5,619 nt of DNA, taken from Xanthobacteraceae bacterium (GTDB taxonomy: Bacteria; Pseudomonadota; Alphaproteobacteria; Rhizobiales; Xanthobacteraceae). The notes below the pieces were generated by a model. That model searched no databases. It had not been told where the DNA came from and saw only the letters and a list, made by a program, of their open reading frames with translations. Position numbers and translations under genes: made by a program. The first letter of the stretch is position 1, and each line of letters begins with the position of its first letter. The DNA lies in NCBI GenBank assembly GCA_030044035.1, contig JASHWN010000465.1, positions 1 through 5,619 of the forward strand. The letters run 5' to 3'. Below, one piece after another: positions 1 to 5,619 of this stretch.

Positions 1-789
1 GATCATGTGCGCCAGCGCCAGCGCCGTCGCCGCGCCGCCCATGTCCTTCTTCATGTTGAGCATCGACGATTCCGGCTTGATGTCGAGGCCGCCGGTGTCG
101 AAGCACACGCCCTTGCCAATGAGCGTGATGCGCGGATGCTTGTCGTCGCCCCACGTCATATCGATGAGCCGCGGCGGCTGCGCACCGGCGCGGCCCACCG
201 CGTGGATCAACGGAAAATTCTGCGCCAGCAACTGGCCGCCGATGATCGCTGTGAAAGCGGCGCCATGCTGCGCCGCGAGCCCTTGCGCTGCGGCTTCGAG
301 CGCGGCCGGCCCCATGTCGTTGGCTGGCGTGTTGATGAGGTCGCGCGCCAGCGCGACGGCTTCGACGATGCGCGCCAAATCGTCGCGGTCGAGGCTTTGC
401 GGCAGATCGAGGCCGAGCTTGCGCGTCTCTACCTTCTGATAACGCGTAAAGCCATAGGTACCGAGCGCGAACGCCAGCGCCGCAAGCCGCGCATCGTGCG
501 GCTCATTGGCGAAGCGATAGACGCCGTCGGGCAGATGCTGCGGCAGCCGTCCGGGCAGGAACAGGTCCTTGGTGTCGTCGGCGCCTTCCAGCCCGAACAA
601 AACGCCGCCGAGGCCATCCTTGCCCGGCAGCAACAGATGCCGCCCCGGCTTCGGCTCGAACCCGGCAGCGTCGGCAAAGGCGCAAGCCTCGGCACCGATG
701 AGCTTGCGGATGTCAGGATAAGTCTGCGCGGTCGCGAACCAGATCGGGATCGCGCTCGCGTCGGCGCGGGCAATAAAAATCGAGTTCAT
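1..789 (-). CDS. M17 leucyl aminopeptidase family protein, N-terminal 263 residues (C-terminus beyond left edge)
   Basis: Zinc-dependent cytosolic exopeptidase of family M17, which removes N-terminal residues from peptides. The reading frame begins with MNSIFIARADASAIPIWF at 789 and stays open to base 1. Residues 1 to about 130 look like the variable N-terminal domain. The catalytic domain opens with NTPAND (153-158), followed by GKGVCFDTGG and MKKDMGGAA. Lys226, Asp231 and Asp249 have the same spacing (5 and 18 residues) as the metal ligands Lys270, Asp275 and Asp293 of E. coli PepA, and Lys238 matches catalytic Lys282. The NTDAEGR motif with the remaining ligands and the catalytic Arg lies outside the window, so activity cannot be fully judged. 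The N-terminal part is about 44 residues shorter than PepA, so I do not assign pepA itself. The upstream Shine-Dalgarno is poor (only a GAGAG stretch). The start lies 47 nt after the cydB stop, so read-through from cydAB is possible. Its role with the oxidase, if any, is unknown. Confidence 0.9.
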   Translation of the reverse strand, partial: MNSIFIARADASAIPIWFATAQTYPDIRKLIGAEACAFADAAGFEPKPGRHLLLPGKDGLGGVLFGLEGADDTKDLFLPGRLPQHLPDGVYRFANEPHDARLAALAFALGTYGFTRYQKVETRKLGLDLPQSLDRDDLARIVEAVALARDLINTPANDMGPAALEAAAQGLAAQHGAAFTAIIGGQLLAQNFPLIHAVGRAGAQPPRLIDMTWGDDKHPRITLIGKGVCFDTGGLDIKPESSMLNMKKDMGGAATALALAHMI

Positions 790-821
790 TGGCTCTCGCG
801 ATTTGTCGAAGGCCGCGCCGT

Positions 822-850
822 GCTATCACGAACGCATCAGGGATGATAGC
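822..850. repeat. 7-bp perfect inverted repeat straddling the cydB stop codon
   Basis: GCTATCA at 822-828 is the exact reverse complement of TGATAGC at 844-850, with a 15-nt loop that contains the cydB stop (837-839). In the minus-strand transcript it would form a hairpin at the very end of cydB, about 33 nt before the aminopeptidase start. There is no run of U after it, so it is not a standard intrinsic terminator. It could be an RNA processing or mRNA-stability hairpin, or chance. Confidence 0.4.
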
Positions 851-1847
851 CGACGTCGCCGCGGACTTTGCCGCGGAACACCCAATATGACCACGCGGTG
901 TACATGAGAATGACCGGGAGCAGAAACAGCGTGCCGACCAAGAGGAAGGCCTGCGTGCTCTCCGGCGAGGCGGCCTCTCGCAGCGTGTAGTGATAAGGCA
1001 CGATCATCGGCCATAAACTGATGGCGATGCCGAGGAACGACATCATAAACAGGCCGATGGCGCCGAGAAACGGCACCAACTCGTAGCGATGCGTCAGCAC
1101 ATACCATTCCAGCACCGCAATCGCCGCAGTGATGATGGGTACCGGCGCGAGCAAGGCGATATTGGGCCAGGTGAACCAGCGCTGCGCGATGCCGGCATTG
1201 GCGAGCGGCGTCCACACGCTGACCACAAGGATTGCCACCAAGACGCCGATCAGGCACAGCCGTCCCGCCCGCCGCGCCCAATCCTGCAAAGCGCCCTCGG
1301 TCTTGAGGATGAGCCAGCCCGCGCCGAGGAGCCCGTAGCCGGCCAGCAGCGCCAGACCGACCACAAAGGCAAACGGCGTCGCGAAGTCGAACGAGCCGCC
1401 GCCAAATTGCCGGCCATCGACCTTAAAACCCTGAATGAAGGCGCCGAGCACGACGCCTTGGGCGATGGTGGCAACGATCGAGCCGCCGCAGAACGCGCCA
1501 TCCCAGAACTGGCGCAGGTGCTCGTGCCGGAAGCGGAATTCGAAGGCGACGCCGCGGAACATCAGGGCGAGCAGCATGACCAGGATCGGGAAGTAGACCG
1601 CCGGGATGATGATGGCGAAGGCGAGCGGAAACGCGGTCAACAGGCCGAGCCCGCCGAATACCAGCCAGGTCTCGTTGCCGTCCCAGACCGGCGCGACCGA
1701 GTCCATCATAGTGGCGCGCATCGATGGATCCCGGGCGAAGCCGTACAGCATGCCGACGCCGAGATCGAAACCGTCGAACACGACGTAATAGAACACCGCC
1801 AGCGCCAGCAGCACAGTCCACAACGGTACGAAGTCGAGGGTCGGCAT
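837..1847 (-). CDS. cydB: Cytochrome bd-type quinol oxidase subunit II (CydB/CioB)
   Basis: Integral inner-membrane subunit that pairs with CydA to oxidise ubiquinol and reduce O2 to water without pumping protons. The chosen start gives MPTLDFVPLW and 336 residues. An upstream in-frame ATG at 1925 would add 26 Arg/Pro-rich residues lying inside cydA and is rejected. The chosen ATG has a GAGGA Shine-Dalgarno 4 nt upstream. Family marks are DGFDLGVGML (25-34), with Asp28 matching E. coli Asp29, and WDGNETW (55-61), with Asp56 matching Asp58. The FRGVAFEFRFRHEH segment (97-110) and the C-terminal YTAWSYWVFRGKV (326-338 region, truncated by the end at 336) are also typical; exact residues of the last motif are YTAWSYWVFRGK at 326 minus 0-1. 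Hydrophobic stretches fit about eight membrane helices. The length is close to CioB proteins (about 335) and clearly below E. coli CydB (379), supporting the CIO branch. The gene lies 7 nt after cydA. Confidence 0.95.
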   Translation of the reverse strand: MPTLDFVPLWTVLLALAVFYYVVFDGFDLGVGMLYGFARDPSMRATMMDSVAPVWDGNETWLVFGGLGLLTAFPLAFAIIIPAVYFPILVMLLALMFRGVAFEFRFRHEHLRQFWDGAFCGGSIVATIAQGVVLGAFIQGFKVDGRQFGGGSFDFATPFAFVVGLALLAGYGLLGAGWLILKTEGALQDWARRAGRLCLIGVLVAILVVSVWTPLANAGIAQRWFTWPNIALLAPVPIITAAIAVLEWYVLTHRYELVPFLGAIGLFMMSFLGIAISLWPMIVPYHYTLREAASPESTQAFLLVGTLFLLPVILMYTAWSYWVFRGKVRGDVGYHP

Positions 1848-1851
1848 CGCG

Positions 1852-1856
1852 TCCTC
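1852..1856 (-). promoter_or_regulatory. cydB ribosome binding site overlapping the cydA stop codon
   Basis: The minus strand reads GTGAGGACGCGATG. GAGGA serves as Shine-Dalgarno, and its 5' part is made of the TGA stop of cydA (1857-1855). This supports the ATG at 1847 as the cydB start and suggests translational coupling of the two subunits, which are needed in equal amounts. Confidence 0.7.
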
Positions 1857-3255
1857 ACGGCGGCGGCGAATCGGGGACGGCGCGGGCGGCGCCTTCGAAC
1901 GGCGCGCTCGGCAACCCGCCCTCATGCCGCAGCGGCACCTCCGGCGCCTGCGGGCCGCCGCGCACCAAGGCGGCCATGACCGCTATGCCGGCCGGATACA
2001 TGACCAAATACACCGCCACATAGCAAACAAGCGAAATGACCACGTCGCTTCCGGTGAGCGACGGGGACACCGAATCGGCGGTGCGAAAGAGCCCGTAGAC
2101 GGTCCAGGGCTGGCGCCCGACCTCGGTCGTTATCCAACCGCAGATCACCGCGATAAATCCGAGCGGCGCCGTGTACTGGAGCAGCCAGAGAAACCGCGGC
2201 GACTGCCACAGCTGGCGGCGCCACCGCAAAACCTGGCCGGCCGCCACGACGAACAGCATGATGAAGGCGACGCCGACCATGATGCGGAAGCAGAAAAACG
2301 GCGGGCCGACCGGCGGCCGCTGGTCGGCCGGCCATTCCTTCAGCCCCTTGATGATACCTCTCCAGGAATGGGTGAGCACGAGGCTGCCGAGATCGGGAAT
2401 CTCGACGGCGTCGTGCATCGTCGCGGCGGCGTCATCGGGAAGGCCGAACAGGGTCAGCGGCGCGGGTTGGACGGTGTCGTAACGGCCCTCGATCGCGGCA
2501 AGCTTGGCCGGTTGATATTTTAACGTGTTGAGGCCGTGCTGATCGCCGAGAACCATCTGCAGCGGCACGATGACGATCAAGAGGTCGAGCGCCATGCGGA
2601 CCATCATGCGCGCCTCGCCCGGTGCCCGCTGCCGGCGCAACAGCCAGGCGCCGACGCCCATCACGACGAACGCGGTGGTGACGAAAAAGCCGTTCACGGT
2701 GTGAAACCATCGATAGGGAAACGATGGACTGAACACGATGGCGAGCCAGTCGACCGGCTCGAACCGGCCATTGATCAGCTTGTAGCCTGCCGGCGTCTGC
2801 ATCCATGAATTGGTCGCCAGAATCCAGAACGACGACAACAGCGTGCCGAATGCGACCATCAGGCCGGCGAAGAAATGCGCCCAGGCCGGCACCAGCCGGC
2901 GGCCGAACAACAGCACGCCGAGAAACGACGCCTCCAGGAAAAACGCCATCAGGCCTTCATAGGCCATCAGCGGCGAAATGACGTCGGCCGTCGCGTCGGT
3001 GAAGCGGCTCCAATTGGTGCCGAACTGGAACGGCATGACGATGCCGGAAACGACACCCATGCCGAACGACACGGCGAAAATGCGCGTCCAGAATGTCGAA
3101 ATGCGCAGCCAGATGTCGCGGCCGGTGAAGAATAGCAGCCCCTCCAGCACCGCGATGTAGGACGCGAGCCCCAGCGTGAACGCCGGCAGCAGGATGTGCC
3201 AGGAAATCACCCAGGCCCATTGCAGCCGCGACAGCAATACCGGATCCAAAGTCAT
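1855..3255 (-). CDS. cydA: Cytochrome bd-type quinol oxidase subunit I (CydA/CioA, short Q-loop type)
   Basis: Catalytic haem-bearing subunit of the terminal quinol oxidase; it oxidises quinol at the Q-loop and reduces O2 at the haem d/b595 site. It has 466 residues and about nine membrane helices. Residues matching E. coli ligands are visible: His20 (His19), His185 (His186) and Met326 in FRIMV (Met393) for the haems, and Glu378 before GRQPW (Glu445). Glu100 and Glu108 match the proton-path residues Glu99 and Glu107. Quinol-site Lys251 and Glu256 (KLAAIE) match Lys252 and Glu257. From this point to Met326 the protein is 66 residues shorter than E. coli CydA, the mark of a short Q-loop; with CydB length it indicates the CIO type, often less cyanide-sensitive. 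The tail from about 431 is Pro/Gly-rich and poorly conserved. The start has GGAAGG at good distance. First gene of cydAB. No cydDC or cydX is seen in the window. Confidence 0.96.
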   Translation of the reverse strand: MTLDPVLLSRLQWAWVISWHILLPAFTLGLASYIAVLEGLLFFTGRDIWLRISTFWTRIFAVSFGMGVVSGIVMPFQFGTNWSRFTDATADVISPLMAYEGLMAFFLEASFLGVLLFGRRLVPAWAHFFAGLMVAFGTLLSSFWILATNSWMQTPAGYKLINGRFEPVDWLAIVFSPSFPYRWFHTVNGFFVTTAFVVMGVGAWLLRRQRAPGEARMMVRMALDLLIVIVPLQMVLGDQHGLNTLKYQPAKLAAIEGRYDTVQPAPLTLFGLPDDAAATMHDAVEIPDLGSLVLTHSWRGIIKGLKEWPADQRPPVGPPFFCFRIMVGVAFIMLFVVAAGQVLRWRRQLWQSPRFLWLLQYTAPLGFIAVICGWITTEVGRQPWTVYGLFRTADSVSPSLTGSDVVISLVCYVAVYLVMYPAGIAVMAALVRGGPQAPEVPLRHEGGLPSAPFEGAARAVPDSPPP

Positions 3256-3260
3256 GGCGA

Positions 3261-3266
3261 CCTTCC
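3261..3266 (-). promoter_or_regulatory. cydA ribosome binding site
   Basis: On the minus strand GGAAGG ends 5 nt before the ATG at 3255. It fixes the cydA start, which also gives the expected N-terminus with the haem-ligand His at residue 20. Confidence 0.7.
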
Positions 3267-3457
3267 GATAGCTTCAGCCGACAGAGCGCGCGGCAGTGAC
3301 ATTTCAATCTCCGAACGCCGTCGCGACTGGGCAACGTCTCGGGGGCACCTCTCGCTCACTTCGCTGCGAGCCTACGGCTTTATCGGTCATATGGAAAGCA
3401 GGCGCACCACAGCAGAACGCCCTATCGCGCCAATATCTCCTTCAATCGCGCAATTTT

Positions 3458-3488
3458 TTGAAAGTAACGTTCGACTTTCCGCCTTAAT
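3458..3488 (+). promoter_or_regulatory. Possible sigma-70-like promoter for the poxB-like gene (weak)
   Basis: TTGAAA (3458-3463) matches the -35 consensus at five of six bases and follows a T-rich run. The best -10 candidate, CTTAAT (3483-3488), needs a long 19-nt spacer and matches poorly. A start near 3495 would leave a leader of about 100 nt. This is a guess from sequence only. Confidence 0.2.
3460..3479. promoter_or_regulatory. Inverted repeat GAAAGT-N8-ACTTTC, operator-like
   Basis: GAAAGT (3460-3465) and ACTTTC (3474-3479) are perfect reverse complements separated by 8 nt, in the AT-rich middle of the divergent region. A 20-bp dyad with a centre-to-centre distance of 14 bp is of a size that a dimeric regulator could bind, and it overlaps the candidate -35 element. 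No regulator family could be named and a 6-bp arm can occur by chance. Confidence 0.35.
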
Positions 3489-3582
3489 CACTCGGCGCGC
3501 ACGCGCAGCCGTACATTTCATTATTCCATGTGTTGCCTCGAAAGCGACGCGGTATTGTGTGTCCGCTAAGTCTGAAAAGCCC

Positions 3583-3588
3583 AGGAGG
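3583..3588 (+). promoter_or_regulatory. Strong ribosome binding site of the poxB-like gene
   Basis: AGGAGG, the full consensus, ends 5 nt before the ATG at 3594. It decides this start and suggests efficient translation; it is the strongest Shine-Dalgarno in the window. Confidence 0.8.
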
Positions 3589-3593
3589 CTCGG

Positions 3594-5288
3594 ATGTCAC
3601 CCACAGTAGCTCATGCTTTGGTAGAGGTGCTCGAACAGGTAGGCGTTACGCACATATTTGGCCTCATTGGCGACTCGCTCAATCCGATCGGCGACGGTGT
3701 CCGCCACAGCAAGATCGAATGGGTCGGCGGCCGCCACGAGGAAGGGGCGGCACTTGCAGCCGCTGGTCAAGCAAAACTCACAGGTCGGCTCGGCGTCTGT
3801 TGCGGAACGACCGGGCCCGGCAGCACCCATCTCGTCGCCGGCCTCTATGAGGCAGCGCGCGACCACGCGCCGGTTCTTGCGCTCTCCGGACAGATGCCGC
3901 GTCAGTTGCAGGGCATCGACTATTTTCAAACGACAGATCCCGACATGCTATTCCGTGATGTCTCGCTCTATACCGAGACCATTTCCTCGCCGGCACAGGC
4001 GCCGGCCGTCATTCATCAGGCCATCGCCGCCGCCTATGCCGGCCGTGGCGTCGCGCATTTGACGCTGCCAGTGGACGTCATCACCGCAAGGGCCGACGGC
4101 AGCTTTGCCAACGTCGCCACGCTCAAGCCGCGACCGGAAATCTCGGCCAGCGAAACAGATATCGCCGAGATCGGCCGCCACATCGACGAAGCCGAGAGCA
4201 TCGTGATCATGTGCGGTGCTGGATGCCATGGCGCGGCCGAGGAATTGCGCGCGCTTTCCGATCGCCTCAAGGCGCCATTGATCCATTCCGTCAAAGGCAA
4301 GGACATCATGCCTTACGACGACCCGCGCTGGATGGGCGGCATCGGCATGATCGGAACGAAGGCGGACTACAACGCCGTCATGGACTGCGATCTGTTTCTG
4401 ATGCTCGGCACCGACTATCCTTATTCGGAATTCCTGCCGCGCAACGGCGTCATCATCCAGGTCGATGAGCGGGCGCGCGTGATCGGCCGCCGCGCACCGG
4501 CCGAGCTCGGCGTCATCGGCTCGGTGCGGCCGACGATCAAAGCCCTGCTCGATCGGCTGGCGCCGAAGAGCGACCGCAGCTTCTTCGATCGCGTCGCGGC
4601 CGAGCGCAAAAAATGGAACGAGATGCAGGACAAGCAGTCCGATCCCGCGCGCAGCAAGGATCGCATTCATCCCCAGGCGGTGGCGCGCATGGTAAGCGAC
4701 CTCGCCGCACGCGATGCCGTGTTCGTCATCGACACCGGGCTCAACACGCTGTGGTCGGGCAACTGGATCCGCCAGAGCGGCAAACAGCGGATCATCGGCT
4801 CATTCAACAATGGCGCCGTCGGCACGGCGCTTGGTCAGGCCAACGGCATCCAGGCGCTCGACCGTTCGCGTCAAGTCATCGCACTCTGCGGCGACGGCGG
4901 TTTCAACATGCTGATGTGCGAGTTCCTCACCGCTGTGCAGCATAAGCTGCCGGTCAAGGCCGTAATTTATGACAATTCGTCGCTCGGACTGATTACGCTC
5001 GAGGCCGAAGCGATCGGACTGCCGGCCTGGAAAGCGGCCATTGACTTCACCAATCCCGATTATGTGCTGCTGGCGCGCGCCTGCGGCGCCGTGGGCTTCA
5101 AGGCCGAGAAGCCAAGCGAGTTGCGCGACGCCATCCGCAAAGCACTCGATGCCGACGGCCCGGCCATTGTCGACTGCGTGGTTGCGGCCGACGAACTGCC
5201 CAACCTTCCGCACATCGATCTCGAGAGGATCGGCAATTTTGCCGAGGCCAAAATCAAGGAAGCAGTGCTCGCCGCGACCGGCGGCTGA
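3594..5288 (+). CDS. poxB: Thiamine diphosphate- and FAD-dependent pyruvate:quinone oxidoreductase (PoxB-like)
   Basis: Probable peripheral membrane or cytosolic flavoenzyme that decarboxylates pyruvate to acetate and CO2 and passes electrons to ubiquinone. Its 564 residues have the three-domain order of the family: pyrimidine-binding domain (about 1-175) with GDSLN (26-30) and RHEE (47-50), Glu49 being the expected cofactor-activating Glu; a central FAD-type domain (about 190-325) with IMCGAGCHGA and LMLGTDYPY; and a diphosphate-binding domain (about 355-540) with GDGGF (433-437), Asp434 and Asn461 matching the Mg ligands of E. coli PoxB (Asp433, Asn460). DYFQTTDPDMLFRDVS (109-124) and SFNNGAVG (403-410) resemble PoxB more than acetolactate synthase. 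Differences: Leu466 replaces the PoxB Phe465, and the protein ends about 11 residues before the E. coli C-terminus, lacking the distal part of the lipid-binding peptide. Divergent from cydAB. Substrate assignment is moderately sure; other 2-oxo acids are possible. Confidence 0.82.
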   Translation: MSPTVAHALVEVLEQVGVTHIFGLIGDSLNPIGDGVRHSKIEWVGGRHEEGAALAAAGQAKLTGRLGVCCGTTGPGSTHLVAGLYEAARDHAPVLALSGQMPRQLQGIDYFQTTDPDMLFRDVSLYTETISSPAQAPAVIHQAIAAAYAGRGVAHLTLPVDVITARADGSFANVATLKPRPEISASETDIAEIGRHIDEAESIVIMCGAGCHGAAEELRALSDRLKAPLIHSVKGKDIMPYDDPRWMGGIGMIGTKADYNAVMDCDLFLMLGTDYPYSEFLPRNGVIIQVDERARVIGRRAPAELGVIGSVRPTIKALLDRLAPKSDRSFFDRVAAERKKWNEMQDKQSDPARSKDRIHPQAVARMVSDLAARDAVFVIDTGLNTLWSGNWIRQSGKQRIIGSFNNGAVGTALGQANGIQALDRSRQVIALCGDGGFNMLMCEFLTAVQHKLPVKAVIYDNSSLGLITLEAEAIGLPAWKAAIDFTNPDYVLLARACGAVGFKAEKPSELRDAIRKALDADGPAIVDCVVAADELPNLPHIDLERIGNFAEAKIKEAVLAATGG

Positions 5289-5297
5289 CGAGACAGT

Positions 5298-5349
5298 GCG
5301 GCTCCCGGAGTCCCGCTGCGTCGAAAAGCTTGCCCCTCCGGAGCGCCGC
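5298..5349 (+). other. Imperfect stem-loop in the gap after the poxB-like gene
   Basis: Pairing arms are GCGGCTCCCGGAG (5298-5310) and CTCCGGAGCGCCGC (5336-5349): a 6-bp core CCGGAG/CTCCGG, extended by GCT/AGC and GCG/CGC across small bulges, with a 25-nt loop. It is followed by AAAA, not a T-run, so it is not a typical intrinsic terminator for rightward transcription. The 93-nt gap (5289-5381) shows nothing else besides the next gene's ribosome binding site. Confidence 0.3.
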
Positions 5350-5381
5350 AAAATCGTCCATGGTCCAATGGGAGACTGGCA

Positions 5382-5619
5382 ATGAACCGTCGGGCATTGA
5401 TTGTCGCCGCTGCCGCTGTCGTCGCGACTCCAGCGCTGAACCGCGTCGCCAGCGCCCAGACGGCGCCGAAGACCAAAAATGTCGTCTTCGTCCACGGACT
5501 GTTTGCCGACGGCTCCTGCTGGTCGAAGGTTATCGCCCGCTTGCAGCAAAAGGGCGTCAATTGCACCAGCGTGCAGAATCCTCTGACCTCGCTGCATGAG
5601 GCCTCGGCGAGCGCGCGAC
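5382..5619 (+). CDS. Exported alpha/beta hydrolase, N-terminal 79 residues (C-terminus beyond right edge)
   Basis: The protein starts MNRRALIVAAAAVVATPAL, a signal peptide with a basic start, Ala/Val-rich core and a probable type I cleavage after VASA (22-25). There is no lipobox Cys. The Arg pair at 3-4 leaves twin-arginine export possible but the motif is incomplete. From residue 33, NVVFVHGLFADGSCW (33-47) is the first core strand plus the HG oxyanion turn typical of alpha/beta hydrolases, followed by KVIARLQQKG and VQNPLTSL (64-71), common in the small esterase-like hydrolases of Pfam group Abhydrolase_6. The nucleophile elbow, acid and His lie outside the window, so catalytic status and substrate are unknown. 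GGGAG (5370-5374) sits 7 nt before the ATG. It lies 93 nt after the poxB-like gene on the same strand and may share its transcript, but the product would act in the periplasm. Confidence 0.8.
   Translation, partial: MNRRALIVAAAAVVATPALNRVASAQTAPKTKNVVFVHGLFADGSCWSKVIARLQQKGVNCTSVQNPLTSLHEASASAR

Larger units (their letters stand above)
3256..3593. promoter_or_regulatory. Divergent intergenic region between cydA and the poxB-like gene
   Basis: The 338 nt contain no convincing gene and must carry the start signals of both divergent units unless promoters lie further away. The part next to cydA (3256-3430) has the GC content of the surroundings; the stretch from about 3431 to 3580 is more AT-rich, as expected of promoter DNA. 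No clean FNR-type palindrome (TTGAT-N4-ATCAA) was found, and no GGAAC element of the alphaproteobacterial EcfG stress sigma factor was seen upstream of the poxB-like gene. A 6-bp inverted repeat and a possible -35 element are listed separately. Confidence 0.6.

Noticed and set aside
7..846. Long plus-strand open frame of 279 codons
   Set aside because: Exactly opposite the M17 aminopeptidase, whose metal-site motifs are unmistakable; the Arg/Gln-rich translation is an antisense shadow.
1848..1925. Upstream in-frame start for cydB adding 26 residues
   Set aside because: It would lie within cydA, adds an Arg/Pro-rich segment foreign to the family, and the inner ATG at 1847 has a good Shine-Dalgarno.
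1089..1979. Long plus-strand open frame of 296 codons opposite cydB
   Set aside because: Antisense to a clear membrane oxidase subunit; highly charged, low-complexity translation with no domain.
3351..3370. CTCGC-N10-GCGAG inverted repeat upstream of cydA
   Set aside because: Five-base GC-rich arms are expected by chance in this composition and no adjoining signal supports a function.
3303..3447. TTCAATC occurring twice (3303-3309 and 3441-3447) in the divergent region
   Set aside because: A 7-bp direct repeat 138 bp apart is within chance expectation and lacks a matching partner motif.
3441..3459. Possible FNR/ANR box on the minus strand around TTGCGCGATTGAA
   Set aside because: Only about six of ten consensus bases match and symmetry is poor; not enough to call oxygen-responsive control.
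3296..3487. 63-codon open frame on the plus strand inside the divergent intergenic region (GTG start)
   Set aside because: No ribosome binding site, no recognisable protein motif and no compositional sign of coding; it lies where promoters are expected.
3196..3609. 137-codon plus-strand open frame crossing from cydA into the poxB-like gene
   Set aside because: Overlaps the start of cydA antisense and the poxB-like start in another frame; Arg/Ser-rich translation typical of a non-coding frame in GC-rich DNA.
3948..4670. Minus-strand open frame of 240 codons inside the poxB-like gene
   Set aside because: Antisense to well-conserved TPP-enzyme sequence; no family motif.

Overview
The window is GC-rich (by eye about 60-65 %) and gene-dense. 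Codon use and protein sequences suggest an alphaproteobacterium, most like Hyphomicrobiales (Bradyrhizobium/Xanthobacteraceae relatives). This taxonomic call comes from composition and protein flavour only. No rRNA, tRNA, CRISPR array, insertion sequence or phage gene was seen.

Left part, minus strand: three genes read right to left. cydA (1855-3255) and cydB (837-1847) encode the two core subunits of a cytochrome bd-type quinol oxidase. The short Q-loop of CydA and the 336-residue CydB place it with the CIO (CioAB, cyanide-insensitive) branch rather than the E. coli CydAB branch. The genes are 7 nt apart and the cydB ribosome binding site overlaps the cydA stop. After 47 nt comes the N-terminal part of an M17 (leucyl aminopeptidase) metallopeptidase (789 down to 1), which runs off the left edge.

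Middle: a 338-nt non-coding divergent region (3256-3593) should hold the promoters of cydAB and of the rightward gene. It contains an AT-rich patch with a 6-bp inverted repeat over a possible -35 element. No transcription-factor site could be named with confidence.

Right part, plus strand: a full-length thiamine-diphosphate/FAD enzyme of the pyruvate:quinone oxidoreductase (PoxB) type (3594-5288). After a 93-nt gap follows the start of an exported alpha/beta hydrolase (5382 onward), cut by the right edge.

Taken together, the divergent pair could form a compact respiratory chain: pyruvate oxidised to acetate with electrons to ubiquinone (PoxB), then ubiquinol oxidised by O2 (bd oxidase), bypassing the pyruvate dehydrogenase complex and the bc1/cytochrome c route. 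This link is inferred from gene order and family knowledge. Nothing here looks like an entirely new system. The most distinctive points are the divergent pairing, the shortened C-terminus and Leu466 of the PoxB-like enzyme, and two non-coding inverted repeats.
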